Shown: positions 42,771 through 49,811 of the stretch, one piece after another
Numbering within the stretch: the stretch's first letter is position 1
Layout: each line of letters starts with the position of its first letter
NCBI RefSeq assembly: GCF_015674855.1
Contig: NZ_JADMLG010000008.1
Coordinates: 1 to 64,000, forward strand
Length of the DNA stretch: 64,000 nt
Reading direction: 5' to 3'
DNA from: Nocardia bovistercoris
GTDB lineage: Bacteria > Actinomycetota > Actinomycetes > Mycobacteriales > Mycobacteriaceae
Program-made: the position numbers and the translations under genes
The notes under the pieces: model-generated
The model's input: only the letters and a program-made list of their open reading frames with translations
Database searches by the model: none
Told to the model about the DNA's origin: nothing

Positions 42771-43211
42771 TCAGACGAGCGCGGCGTCGAGGGTGATCTC
42801 GTCCACCCCCGCCAGCGCCTTGCTCACCGGGCAGCCCGCCTTGGCGGCGGCCGCGGCCGCGGCGAATCCGTCGGCGTCGAGTCCGGAGACCCGGCCGCGG
42901 ACCGTCAGCGCGATACCGGTGATGCGGAAGCCGCCCGCCGGGTCGGGGCCGAGGGTGACCTCGGCGGTCACGTCGAGGCTTTCCGGGGTGCCGCCCGCAT
43001 TGCCGATCTGCGCGGAGAGCGCCATCGCATAGCAGGAGGAATGCGCCGCCGCGATCAGTTCTTCGGGGCTGGTTGTGCCGTCGGCGTTGTCGGCGGAACG
43101 CTTCGGGAACGACACGTCGTATTTGCCGACGCCCGAGCTGGCCAGCTCGACCTGTCCTGACCCATCCTGCAGGCCACCGGTCCAAGCGGTGCGCGCGGTA
43201 CGAGTGGGCAT
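42771..43211 (-). CDS. OsmC/Ohr-family peroxiredoxin
   Basis: 146 residues from ATG 43211 (AAGGA 6 bases upstream; GTG 43214 possible). The two redox cysteines are in AAHSSCYAMALS and AKAGCPVSKAL, and the catalytic Arg-type N-terminal TARTAWTGGL is present. The separation and sequence favour the OsmC rather than the Ohr subgroup. Reduces organic peroxides using thiol reductants. Convergent with cbtA. Confidence 0.88.
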   Translation of the reverse strand: MPTRTARTAWTGGLQDGSGQVELASSGVGKYDVSFPKRSADNADGTTSPEELIAAAHSSCYAMALSAQIGNAGGTPESLDVTAEVTLGPDPAGGFRITGIALTVRGRVSGLDADGFAAAAAAAKAGCPVSKALAGVDEITLDAALV

Positions 43212-43262
43212 CACGGTCCTTTCAGATGATTCGATCCGTTCGTGTCGAACCTACTAGCTATG

Positions 43263-43718
43263 TCAGTTGTCGGCACTCGTTCGGTGATCGAGTTGCTCGA
43301 GCACCAGCGGCCACGCGGCAAGATGCCGGTCGCGAGCCTCTTCGGTCGGAAATCCTTCGTGACGCAAGCGAAGTCGGATCCCGCGCGGCTGATTCACCAG
43401 CTCCATGGTGACCACGGTCTCGGCCCCCTCGGTCCCATCGGCACCGGTGACCCAGGTGAGCTGAACGATTCGTTCCGGTTCCAGCCGCAGAAAGCGACCG
43501 TAGTGGGGATAACGGATTCCCGCATGCTCGGTTTCGAAGAAGAACGGTTCATTGACCGCGGGCTTCATGAGCACCGAACCGGGTGCGGCGAACCAGATAT
43601 CGAACCCCTGCGTGAGCGCCGCATAGAGTAATCCGGGCGAGGCGGACATAACACGCTCGACAGCGAGCTCGTGCGGGCGTGCGGAAAGATCCGGGAAGCG
43701 AATCGGCTGGTCGGACAT
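43263..43718 (-). CDS. SRPBCC (AHSA1-like) domain protein
   Basis: 151 residues from ATG 43718 (MSDQPIRFPDLSARPHELAV). START/AHSA1 fold: MSASPGLLYAALTQGFDIWF, RFLRLEPERIVQLTWV, and the C-terminal HLAAWPLVLEQLDHR helix. Such proteins bind hydrophobic ligands or lack a known role. The frame upstream of the ATG runs into the compositionally odd C-rich region and is not coding. 51 bases downstream of the osmC start on the same strand. Confidence 0.8.
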   Translation of the reverse strand: MSDQPIRFPDLSARPHELAVERVMSASPGLLYAALTQGFDIWFAAPGSVLMKPAVNEPFFFETEHAGIRYPHYGRFLRLEPERIVQLTWVTGADGTEGAETVVTMELVNQPRGIRLRLRHEGFPTEEARDRHLAAWPLVLEQLDHRTSADN

Positions 43719-44032
43719 GACTGGACAATACCCGGATCGCACCCCCGGACCGCTAATTCGCCGCACGCCAACCGGCAACCCCCACCACACGACCCGAAAT
43801 CCGACACGATCCAACCGAAGCAACCCCACCAACCCCCAACCCGCCCAACATCATCGCCCGCACCCCCACCGCCCCCCAGCCGATCCACCAAGCGCCTACT
43901 TTCGAGCCACACGAGCGAGCCCAACAAGCAACAGTTGGCCCCCACCTCATTTCCAAACCCACCAGTCGGCACCCCTACAAGCGCCTCCTTCCAAACCCCA
44001 CCCCACGCCCCCGCCCCCGGCACACCGACAAG
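43719..44032. other. Strand-asymmetric C/A-rich intergenic stretch
   Basis: About 43745-44025 is extremely rich in C and A on the + strand with very little G (runs of CCCCACC, CCCCCAACCC). ORFs on either strand read only as Pro/Thr/His or Gly/Val/Trp low-complexity protein. No known element; it separates the SRPBCC gene from the hairpin region before the DUF5753 regulator. Confidence 0.6.
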
Positions 44033-44124
44033 GTTCGCGGCCGTCTCGCGTCCCAGCGTTCGAGACAACGCGACGAAGGAGCAAGTATCGAACGCTGGGA
44101 CGCGAGACATGAAGGGCCGCGAAC
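44033..44124. repeat. 31-bp interrupted inverted repeat
   Basis: Left arm GTTCGCGGCC + GTCTCGCGTCCCAGCGTTCG A (44033-44063) is exactly complementary to 44088-44108 plus GGCCGCGAAC (44115-44124), with a 6-base bulge ATGAAG (44109-44114) on the right side and a 24-base loop (44064-44087). It would form a very stable hairpin ending 42 bases upstream of the DUF5753 regulator start. Not a simple terminator: no gene ends nearby on the + strand. May be a repetitive extragenic element. Confidence 0.85.
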
Positions 44125-44126
44125 CC

Positions 44127-44145
44127 GCGGCGCCGAAGGCGCCGC
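44127..44145. repeat. GC-rich hairpin next to the large inverted repeat
   Basis: GCGGCGCC-GAA-GGCGCCGC: 8-bp perfect stem, 3-base loop, two bases after the large inverted repeat. The two form a compact structured block before AATAAACACAGGAG and the regulator start. Confidence 0.7.
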
Positions 44146-44166
44146 CAATAAACACAGGAGCGTGTC

Positions 44167-45123
44167 GTGTCAGCGAGTTCGGTCGAAATCTCGGTTGGTG
44201 CGCGACGGGGGCTGCGAACGGTGGAGCGCCCGCTGTCGGTTTGCGATAGTGGGCCCTCCACCTTGCCACGCAGGCAGTTGGGTCGCTATCTGCGGGATTG
44301 GCGCACCCAGGCCGGCCTGACCATCGCCGAGGCGTCGCGGTTGATGGAGTGGGGGGCGAGCACGCTGCAACGCTTGGAGAAGGGGCAGGCCGAGCGTGTG
44401 CGCACCCTCGACATCGGGGAACTATGCCGCATCTACGGCATTCCCGACGACCTCGCCGAAGGTCTCAAGGGATTGGCCCAGCAAGTCGCGGTGACGAGTT
44501 GGTGGCATGCGCGCGGTGATCTGATACCGGAGAGTTTCGACGTGTACGCCGGACTCGAAGCTACCGCGCAGCAATTCCGTTCCTATCAGTCCGAAACGGT
44601 ATTCGGGCTGCTCAGGACCGCCGAATACGCGCGGACCCTGAAGCACCTGGGGAATCCGGACGATTCGGATGTCGAGATCGAACGCCGGGTGCAGTCGCGA
44701 CTGCAACGGCAGGCGCTGCTCACCCGCAAGGTCGCGCCCGCCACCGCCGACGTGATCCTGCACGAATCGGTGCTGCGCCGGGTGATCGGCGGGCCTCGGG
44801 TGATGGCCGCGCAATTGCGCCATCTCGCGGATATGAGCACCAGGGGCAATATCTCGCTGCGCGTGCTGCCGTTCAGCGCGGGTCTGCCGCTCGGCGTCGC
44901 GACCGGGCCGTATACGGTGCTCGAGTTCGGCCTCGATCGCAAGGGCCGGGCGGTCGAGCCGCCGGTGGTGTACGCGCAGTGGCTGTCCGGGGATCTGTAT
45001 CTGGAGCGGGGGATCGATGTGCTCCGCTACGACCGGGCGCACGAATGTCTCCAGCGGCACGCCCTCGATTTTCAATCCACCCGACATCTCCTCCGGCAAC
45101 TGGCGAAAGAGTATGCGGCCTAG
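44167..45123 (+). CDS. XRE-type regulator with DUF5753 (Scr1-like)
   Basis: 318 residues from GTG 44167, with AGGAG about 7-11 bases upstream; the first 30 residues are poorly conserved and a later start is possible. HTH_31/XRE domain: RRQLGRYLRDWRTQAGLTIA then EASRLMEWGASTLQRLEKGQ (about 35-76). The DUF5753 domain follows (about 105-300): YAGLEATAQQFRSYQSETVF, GLLRTAEYARTLKHLG, LRVLPFSAGLPLGVATGPYT. In actinobacteria it pairs with a small DUF397 protein in a toxin-antitoxin-like unit (Scr1 type); that gene follows after 153 bases of operator-rich DNA. Confidence 0.88.
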   Translation: MSASSVEISVGARRGLRTVERPLSVCDSGPSTLPRRQLGRYLRDWRTQAGLTIAEASRLMEWGASTLQRLEKGQAERVRTLDIGELCRIYGIPDDLAEGLKGLAQQVAVTSWWHARGDLIPESFDVYAGLEATAQQFRSYQSETVFGLLRTAEYARTLKHLGNPDDSDVEIERRVQSRLQRQALLTRKVAPATADVILHESVLRRVIGGPRVMAAQLRHLADMSTRGNISLRVLPFSAGLPLGVATGPYTVLEFGLDRKGRAVEPPVVYAQWLSGDLYLERGIDVLRYDRAHECLQRHALDFQSTRHLLRQLAKEYAA

Positions 45124-45152
45124 TTTTCGGGAACCGTCGGCGGATTGAATTC

Positions 45153-45220
45153 GCATCGCGGCCGCGGTGCGGCTATCGCATCGCCGCCGCGATGCGGCAA
45201 CAGTATCGCAGCTGCGATAC
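45153..45220. promoter_or_regulatory. Three 18-bp palindromes at exact 25-bp spacing
   Basis: GCATCGCGGCCGCGGTGC (45153-45170), GCATCGCCGCCGCGATGC (45178-45195) and GTATCGCAGCTGCGATAC (45203-45220; perfect palindrome). Starts are exactly 25 bases apart. Consensus G(C/T)ATCGC-n-GC-n-GCGAT(G/A)C. Between the DUF5753 regulator and the DUF397 gene, 57 bases before the latter: a likely multi-site operator for the XRE protein. Confidence 0.8.
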
Positions 45221-45276
45221 GGCACGTTTCTATTGTTCACGAATCCGGTTGTACCGGTGGGGAAAGGACTCATCGC

Positions 45277-45504
45277 ATGAGTGTCAATGGCGGTACCGAC
45301 GTCGACCTGAGCAATGCGGTCTGGCGTAAAGCGGGGGAGGGCGACGGCCGCGACAGCGTGGAGGTCGCGCTGCTCGCCGACGGCCACGTCGGACTGCGCG
45401 ACGGCAAGAATCCCGACGGCCACGTGCTGGTTTTCACGCCGGGGGAGTGGTCCGCGTTCGTGGCGGGCGTCGAGGACGGCGAGTTCGACCGCCCCGAGAG
45501 CTGA
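45277..45504 (+). CDS. DUF397 protein
   Basis: 75 residues from ATG 45277, with GGAAAGGA 9 bases upstream. DUF397 pattern: NAVWRKAGEGDGRDSVEVAL, GLRDGKNPDGHVLVFTPGEW and FVAGVEDGEFD. Small acidic protein, partner of DUF5753 regulators. The upstream open frame is operator DNA, not coding. A hairpin overlaps its stop. Confidence 0.9.
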   Translation: MSVNGGTDVDLSNAVWRKAGEGDGRDSVEVALLADGHVGLRDGKNPDGHVLVFTPGEWSAFVAGVEDGEFDRPES

Positions 45505-45513
45505 ACGGGGCGG
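45489..45513 (+). terminator. Hairpin overlapping the DUF397 stop
   Basis: Arms CCGCCCCG / CGGGGCGG (8 bp), loop AGAGCTGAA containing the TGA, followed by GGTTTAT. A terminator whose loop is the stop codon. Confidence 0.55.
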
Positions 45514-45549
45514 GGTTTATCACGGCCGTTGCCGGGTAATCGAATTCAT

Positions 45550-45747
45550 GTGGATCGCGGGTCGAAGAATGCCCCGTCCCGGTACCGGAAACTGCGGCCG
45601 GGTGACCGGTTGGAATGGCTGATCGTCGCGCTGTTGTTCGCGGTGTCATCGATCGGCGTTTACGTGCTCACCAGCTCGTTGTTGCCGGCTTTGTTCGTCG
45701 GGATTCTGGTGTGGGGGGTCGCCATCGGAGTAGTGGCGATGTTGTGA
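45550..45747 (+). CDS. Small two-TM membrane protein
   Basis: 65 residues from GTG 45550 (TTG 45529 would give 72). Basic N-terminus (SKNAPSRYRKLRPGDR) then two helices (LEWLIVALLFAVSSIGVYVL; ALFVGILVWGVAIGVVAML). Positive-inside N-terminus. No family recognised, no clear ribosome site. 45 bases after DUF397 on the same strand. Confidence 0.5.
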   Translation: MDRGSKNAPSRYRKLRPGDRLEWLIVALLFAVSSIGVYVLTSSLLPALFVGILVWGVAIGVVAML

Positions 45748-45758
45748 TTCGGGTGCGC

Positions 45759-45790
45759 CGTCCGGTCGGGTTTCGAAACCCGGCCGGACG
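45759..45790. terminator. Bidirectional hairpin before sdhB
   Basis: CGTCCGG-T-CGGGTTT / AAACCCG-G-CCGGACG: 15 pairs with one T:G, loop CG. Between convergent genes; ends 9 bases from the sdhB stop. Confidence 0.75.
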
Positions 45791-45798
45791 ACGTCCGT

Positions 45799-46545
45799 TC
45801 AGCGTCGGAACAGCTTGTTGCCCAACCAGACCAGCGGGTCGTATTTACGGTCGGCCACCCGTTCCTTCATCGGGATCAGCGCGTTGTCGGTGATCCCGAT
45901 GTGTTCGGGGCACACCTCGGTGCAGCATTTGGTGATGTTGCACAGCCCGAGACCCTGTTCCTCCTGCGCGAGATCGCGCCGGTCGGCCACGTCGAGCGGA
46001 TGCATCTCCAACTCCGCGATCCGCATGAGGAATCGCGGACCCGCGAAGGACTGCTTGTTCTCCTCGTGGTCGCGCACCACGTGACAGGTGTTCTGGCACA
46101 GGAAGCATTCGATGCATTTGCGGAACTCCTGGGACCGCTCGACATCGACCTGCTTCATCCGGTACTCACCGGGCTTGAGATCCACCGGTGGCGTGAACGA
46201 CGGGATCTCCCTGGCCTTCTGGTAGTTGAACGACACGTCGGTCACCAGATCCCTGATCACCGGGAAGGTGCGCATCGGAGTCACGGTGATCAGTTCGTCG
46301 GGCTCGAAGGTCGACATGCGCGTCATGCACAGCAGTCGCGGCCTGCCGTTGACCTCCGCCGAACACGAACCGCATTTCCCGGCCTTGCAATTCCAGCGCA
46401 CCGCGAGATCCGGCGCCTGGGTGGCCTGCAATCGGTGGATGATGTCGAGGACGACCTCGCCCTCGTTCACCAGGACCGTGAAGTCCTCGAGTTCACCACC
46501 GTCGTTGTCACCGCGCCACACGCGGAATTTGGCGTCGTAACCCAT
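45799..46545 (-). CDS. sdhB: Succinate dehydrogenase/fumarate reductase iron-sulfur subunit
   Basis: 248 residues. The 2Fe-2S ligands are in WNCKAGKCGSCSAEVNG plus RLLC; the 4Fe-4S and 3Fe-4S ligands are in RKCIECFLCQNTCHVV and CNITKCCTEVCPEHI. It carries electrons from the flavoprotein to quinone. Two bases after sdhA. Matches the mycobacterial Sdh1 type (Rv0247c), a three-subunit complex. Confidence 0.95.
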   Translation of the reverse strand: MGYDAKFRVWRGDNDGGELEDFTVLVNEGEVVLDIIHRLQATQAPDLAVRWNCKAGKCGSCSAEVNGRPRLLCMTRMSTFEPDELITVTPMRTFPVIRDLVTDVSFNYQKAREIPSFTPPVDLKPGEYRMKQVDVERSQEFRKCIECFLCQNTCHVVRDHEENKQSFAGPRFLMRIAELEMHPLDVADRRDLAQEEQGLGLCNITKCCTEVCPEHIGITDNALIPMKERVADRKYDPLVWLGNKLFRR

Positions 46546-46547
46546 TG

Positions 46548-48488
46548 TTACGCCTCACCTTCCGTGGCAGAAGCCGAACCGGACGGGTGCGTCGCGAGTT
46601 CGGCGGGGTTGTAGTACTTCTCGAGTTCGGACAGGTCGAACAGCGCGAGCAGGTCCTCGCGCATGGGTTCCTGGTCCTCCTTGGTCACCCGAACCGCGGG
46701 GACCGCGAGCGCGGCGTCGGCCGGGTCGATCGCGCAGACCAGCAGCTTGTTGCGCCAATCCGGGTCCATGCCCGGATGGTCGTCGCGGGTGTGCCCGCCC
46801 CTGCTCTCGGTGCGCAGCAGCGCCGCCTGCGCGACGCATTCGCTGACCAGCAGCATGTTGCGCAGGTCGAGGGCCAGATGCCAGCCCGGATTGAACTGCC
46901 GGTGCCCTTCCACCACCACACCGCCGAACCGCGTGCGCAATGCGGCGAGCCGCTCGATGGCCTCGCGCAGTTCGTGTTCCTTGCGGATGATGCCGACCAG
47001 GTCGTTCATCGCCTGCTGGAGATCGGTGTGCAGGGTGTAGGGGTTCTCGCCCGCGCCTTCGGCGGGCGGGTCGAACGGCGCGACCGCCGCCGCCGCGGCC
47101 GCGGTGATGTCGTCGTCGGACACCGAGGGCCGCTGCGCGAGCTGCTCGACGTAGGTGGCCGCGCCGAGTCCGGCGCGCCTGCCGAAGACCAGCAGATCCG
47201 ACAGCGAGTTGCCGCCGAGGCGATTCGACCCGTGCATGCCGCCGGAGCACTCACCGGCCGCGAACAGTCCGGGCACGGTGGCCGCGCCGGTGTCGGGCGC
47301 GACCTCGATGCCGCCCATGACGTAATGGCAGGTCGGCCCGACCTCCATCGGCTCCTTGGTGATGTCGACATCGGCCAGTTCCTTGAACTGGTGATACATC
47401 GAAGGCAGCCGCCTGCGGATCTCCTCGGCGGGCAGCCGGGAGGCGATGTCGAGGAAGACGCCGCCGTGCGGGGTGCCGCGCCCGGCCTTCACCTCGGAGT
47501 TGATCGCGCGCGCGACCTCGTCGCGGGGCAGCAGGTCGGGGGTGCGGCGCGCGGAGTCGTTGTCCTTCAGCCACTGATCGGCCTCGGCCTCGCTCTCCGC
47601 GTACTGCCCCTTGAAGACCGCGGGGATGTACTCGAACATGAACCGCTTGTCCTCGGTGTTCTTGAGGACGCCGCCGTCGCCGCGCACACCCTCGGTGACG
47701 AGGATGCCTTTCACGCTCGGCGGCCAGACCATGCCGGTCGGGTGGAATTGCAGGAATTCCATATTGATCAGGGTCGCGCCCGCGCGCAGCGCCAGCGCGT
47801 GACCGTCGCCGGTGTACTCCCAGGAATTGGAGGTCACCTTGTAGGACTTGCCGACGCCGCCGGTCGCCAGCACCACCGCGGGCGATTCGAACAGCACGAA
47901 CTTGCCCGACTCGCGCCAGTAGCCGAAGGCGCCGGAGATCCGGTCGCCGTCCTTGAGCAGTTCGGTGATCGTGCATTCGGCGAAGACCTTGATGCGCGAT
48001 TCGTAGTCGCCGGATTCGGCGAAATCCTCCTGTTGCAGCGACACGATCTTCTGCTGCATGGTGCGGATGATCTCGAGTCCGGTTCGGTCGCCGACGTGCG
48101 CGAGCCGCGGATAGGTGTGGCCGCCGAAATTGCGCTGGCTGATCCGCCCGTCGGCGGTGCGGTCGAACAGCGCGCCGTAGGTCTCCAGCTCCCACACCCG
48201 GTCCGGCGCTTCCTGGGCGTGCAGTTCCGCCATGCGCCAGTTGTTCAGGAATTTCCCGCCGCGCATGGTGTCCTTGAAATGGGTCTGCCAACTGTCCTTG
48301 TCGTTGGCGTTGCCCATCGAGGCGGCGCAGCCGCCTTCGGCCATGACGGTGTGCGCCTTACCGAACAACGATTTGCACACCACCGCGACGGAGAGGCCGT
48401 GTTCGCGCGCCTCGATCACCGCGCGAAGTCCGGCGCCTCCGGCACCGATCACGACGACGTCGTATTTGTGCCGTTCAACTTCTGGCAT
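46548..48488 (-). CDS. sdhA: Succinate dehydrogenase/fumarate reductase flavoprotein
   Basis: 646 residues. FAD motif VVVIGAGGAGLRAVIEA, covalent-FAD histidine in KAHTVMAEGGCAASMG, substrate residues in EFLQFHPTGMVWPP and the catalytic-arginine region RLPAEEIRRRLPS, and GECSGGMHGSNRLGGNSLSD. It oxidises succinate to fumarate. Second gene of sdhC-sdhA-sdhB, Rv0248c type. Confidence 0.96.
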   Translation of the reverse strand: MPEVERHKYDVVVIGAGGAGLRAVIEAREHGLSVAVVCKSLFGKAHTVMAEGGCAASMGNANDKDSWQTHFKDTMRGGKFLNNWRMAELHAQEAPDRVWELETYGALFDRTADGRISQRNFGGHTYPRLAHVGDRTGLEIIRTMQQKIVSLQQEDFAESGDYESRIKVFAECTITELLKDGDRISGAFGYWRESGKFVLFESPAVVLATGGVGKSYKVTSNSWEYTGDGHALALRAGATLINMEFLQFHPTGMVWPPSVKGILVTEGVRGDGGVLKNTEDKRFMFEYIPAVFKGQYAESEAEADQWLKDNDSARRTPDLLPRDEVARAINSEVKAGRGTPHGGVFLDIASRLPAEEIRRRLPSMYHQFKELADVDITKEPMEVGPTCHYVMGGIEVAPDTGAATVPGLFAAGECSGGMHGSNRLGGNSLSDLLVFGRRAGLGAATYVEQLAQRPSVSDDDITAAAAAAVAPFDPPAEGAGENPYTLHTDLQQAMNDLVGIIRKEHELREAIERLAALRTRFGGVVVEGHRQFNPGWHLALDLRNMLLVSECVAQAALLRTESRGGHTRDDHPGMDPDWRNKLLVCAIDPADAALAVPAVRVTKEDQEPMREDLLALFDLSELEKYYNPAELATHPSGSASATEGEA

Positions 48489-48515
48489 TGCCGCGAAATC
48501 TCCTTGGTGAGGCGG

Positions 48516-49346
48516 TCAGTTGAAGAACCGGGGGTCCGAAATCGTCTCGCTCGCGACCAACATCACGTAGAAGTCGGTGAGCACGAGGGTGCCGAGCGTG
48601 GTCCACGCCAACGCCATGTGGCGGGTGTTCAGCTTCGAGATCTGAGTCCAGAACCAGTACCGCACCGGATGCGCGGAGAAGTGCTTGAGCTTGCCGCCCA
48701 TGATGTGCCTGCACGAATGGCAGGACAGGGTGTAGGCCCACAGCAGTACGACGTTCACGAGCAGCACGACATTGCCGAGGCCGAAGCCGAAGCCGCCGTC
48801 CTCGCCGTGGAAGGCGGTGATCGCGTCGTAGGTGTTGACGAGGGAGACCAGGGTCGCGACGTAGAAGAAGTAGCGATGCGCGTTCTGGATGATGAGCGGC
48901 AGTTTGGTCTCGCCGGTGTATTTCGCGTGCGGTTCGGCGACCGCGCAGGCGGGCGGGGAGAACCAGACGGCCCGGTAGTAGGCCTTGCGGTAGTAGTAGC
49001 AGGTCAGCCGGAAGCCGAGCAGGAACGGCAGGACGACGAAACCGAGCGGGATGAACATCGGCAGGTCGCCGAACGGTGTGCCGAAATGGGATGAGCCCGG
49101 CTCGCACGATGTGCTCAGGCACGGCGAGTAGAACGGCGTCAGGTAGTGGTACTTGTCGACCCAGTACGCCTCGCGCACAAAGGATCTGATGGTCGCGTAG
49201 GTGACGAACGCGGCGAGTCCCACCGCGGTGATCAGGGGTGGGAGCCACCATCGATCGGTGCGCAGGGTGCGCGCGGAGATCTTGGCTCTCGTCTGACTGA
49301 ATACGCCCGTTCCGGTCTGGGGGCTGGCGGTCGGTGCGGCACTCAC
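48516..49346 (-). CDS. sdhC: Succinate dehydrogenase membrane anchor subunit
   Basis: 276 residues from GTG 49346. Five TM helices; conserved HRYFFYVATLVSLVNTYDAI and LSCHSCRHIMGGKLKHFSAH contain histidines likely to ligate haem. The layout is that of the single anchor subunit of mycobacterial Sdh1 (Rv0249c, about 273 residues). Its GTG overlaps the TGA of a 14-codon leader ORF, and the only nearby SD-like sequence is GAGG nine bases upstream, so translation is probably coupled to the leader. Confidence 0.88.
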   Translation of the reverse strand: MSAAPTASPQTGTGVFSQTRAKISARTLRTDRWWLPPLITAVGLAAFVTYATIRSFVREAYWVDKYHYLTPFYSPCLSTSCEPGSSHFGTPFGDLPMFIPLGFVVLPFLLGFRLTCYYYRKAYYRAVWFSPPACAVAEPHAKYTGETKLPLIIQNAHRYFFYVATLVSLVNTYDAITAFHGEDGGFGFGLGNVVLLVNVVLLWAYTLSCHSCRHIMGGKLKHFSAHPVRYWFWTQISKLNTRHMALAWTTLGTLVLTDFYVMLVASETISDPRFFN

Positions 49347-49387
49347 AGGTGGATGCCTCGCTGATCTGCTGTGCGGGTGGTCATCAT
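49343..49387 (-). CDS. 14-residue leader ORF overlapping sdhC
   Basis: ATGATG start with GGAGGT two (first ATG) or five (second ATG) bases upstream; product MMTTRTADQRGIHL, stop TGA overlapping the sdhC GTG as CTGTGA. Too short for standard gene finding. The strong ribosome site and exact stop/start overlap suggest it serves to load ribosomes onto sdhC. No amino-acid run typical of attenuators. Confidence 0.55.
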   Translation of the reverse strand: MMTTRTADQRGIHL

Positions 49388-49811
49388 TACCTCCGCAAAT
49401 CGGATGTGATGCCGAGCACCATACGACACGGCTGCTATCGATTGAACGGGGTCGTGGGAATCCCGACCGCCCGGATCGCCTATGATTTGCGCCACATCGA
49501 CGGCTTCGCGCGCGTACCCGTTCCGTATGTGAAACAAACCCTTCCGTGGCCGAACTGAACCGGCGCGGAACAGGATTCGCGCGAACCCCCCGCAACCGGT
49601 GCGAAAAGTCCGTTTTTTCGGTTTCCGATCGTCACATGGAAGCAACAATCCCGTGGTCACATTCTCTTTGAGATTTACCTGTTGACGTGCGCCGATGCGC
49701 TCGTCGCACCGCGGTGTGAACGACGGTCCGCCCGGTGGACGCCGATGTCGCCGGACTCGCCTTCGCCGTGCCGTGGACGGAGCACGCTCCGGTCGGGAAG
49801 GAGTCACCAGA
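49388..49811. other. Divergent intergenic region sdhC / thiolase
   Basis: 424 bases with both promoters. AT-richer than the genes around it; CGAAAA-GTCCGTT-TTTTCG (about 49602-49620) is a small hairpin. No gene or known operator recognised. Confidence 0.4.

Noticed and set aside
43565..44269. Long ORFs through the C-rich region (192 codons + strand, 234 codons - strand)
   Set aside because: Low-complexity product and passage through the inverted repeat; the real SRPBCC gene ends at ATG 43718.
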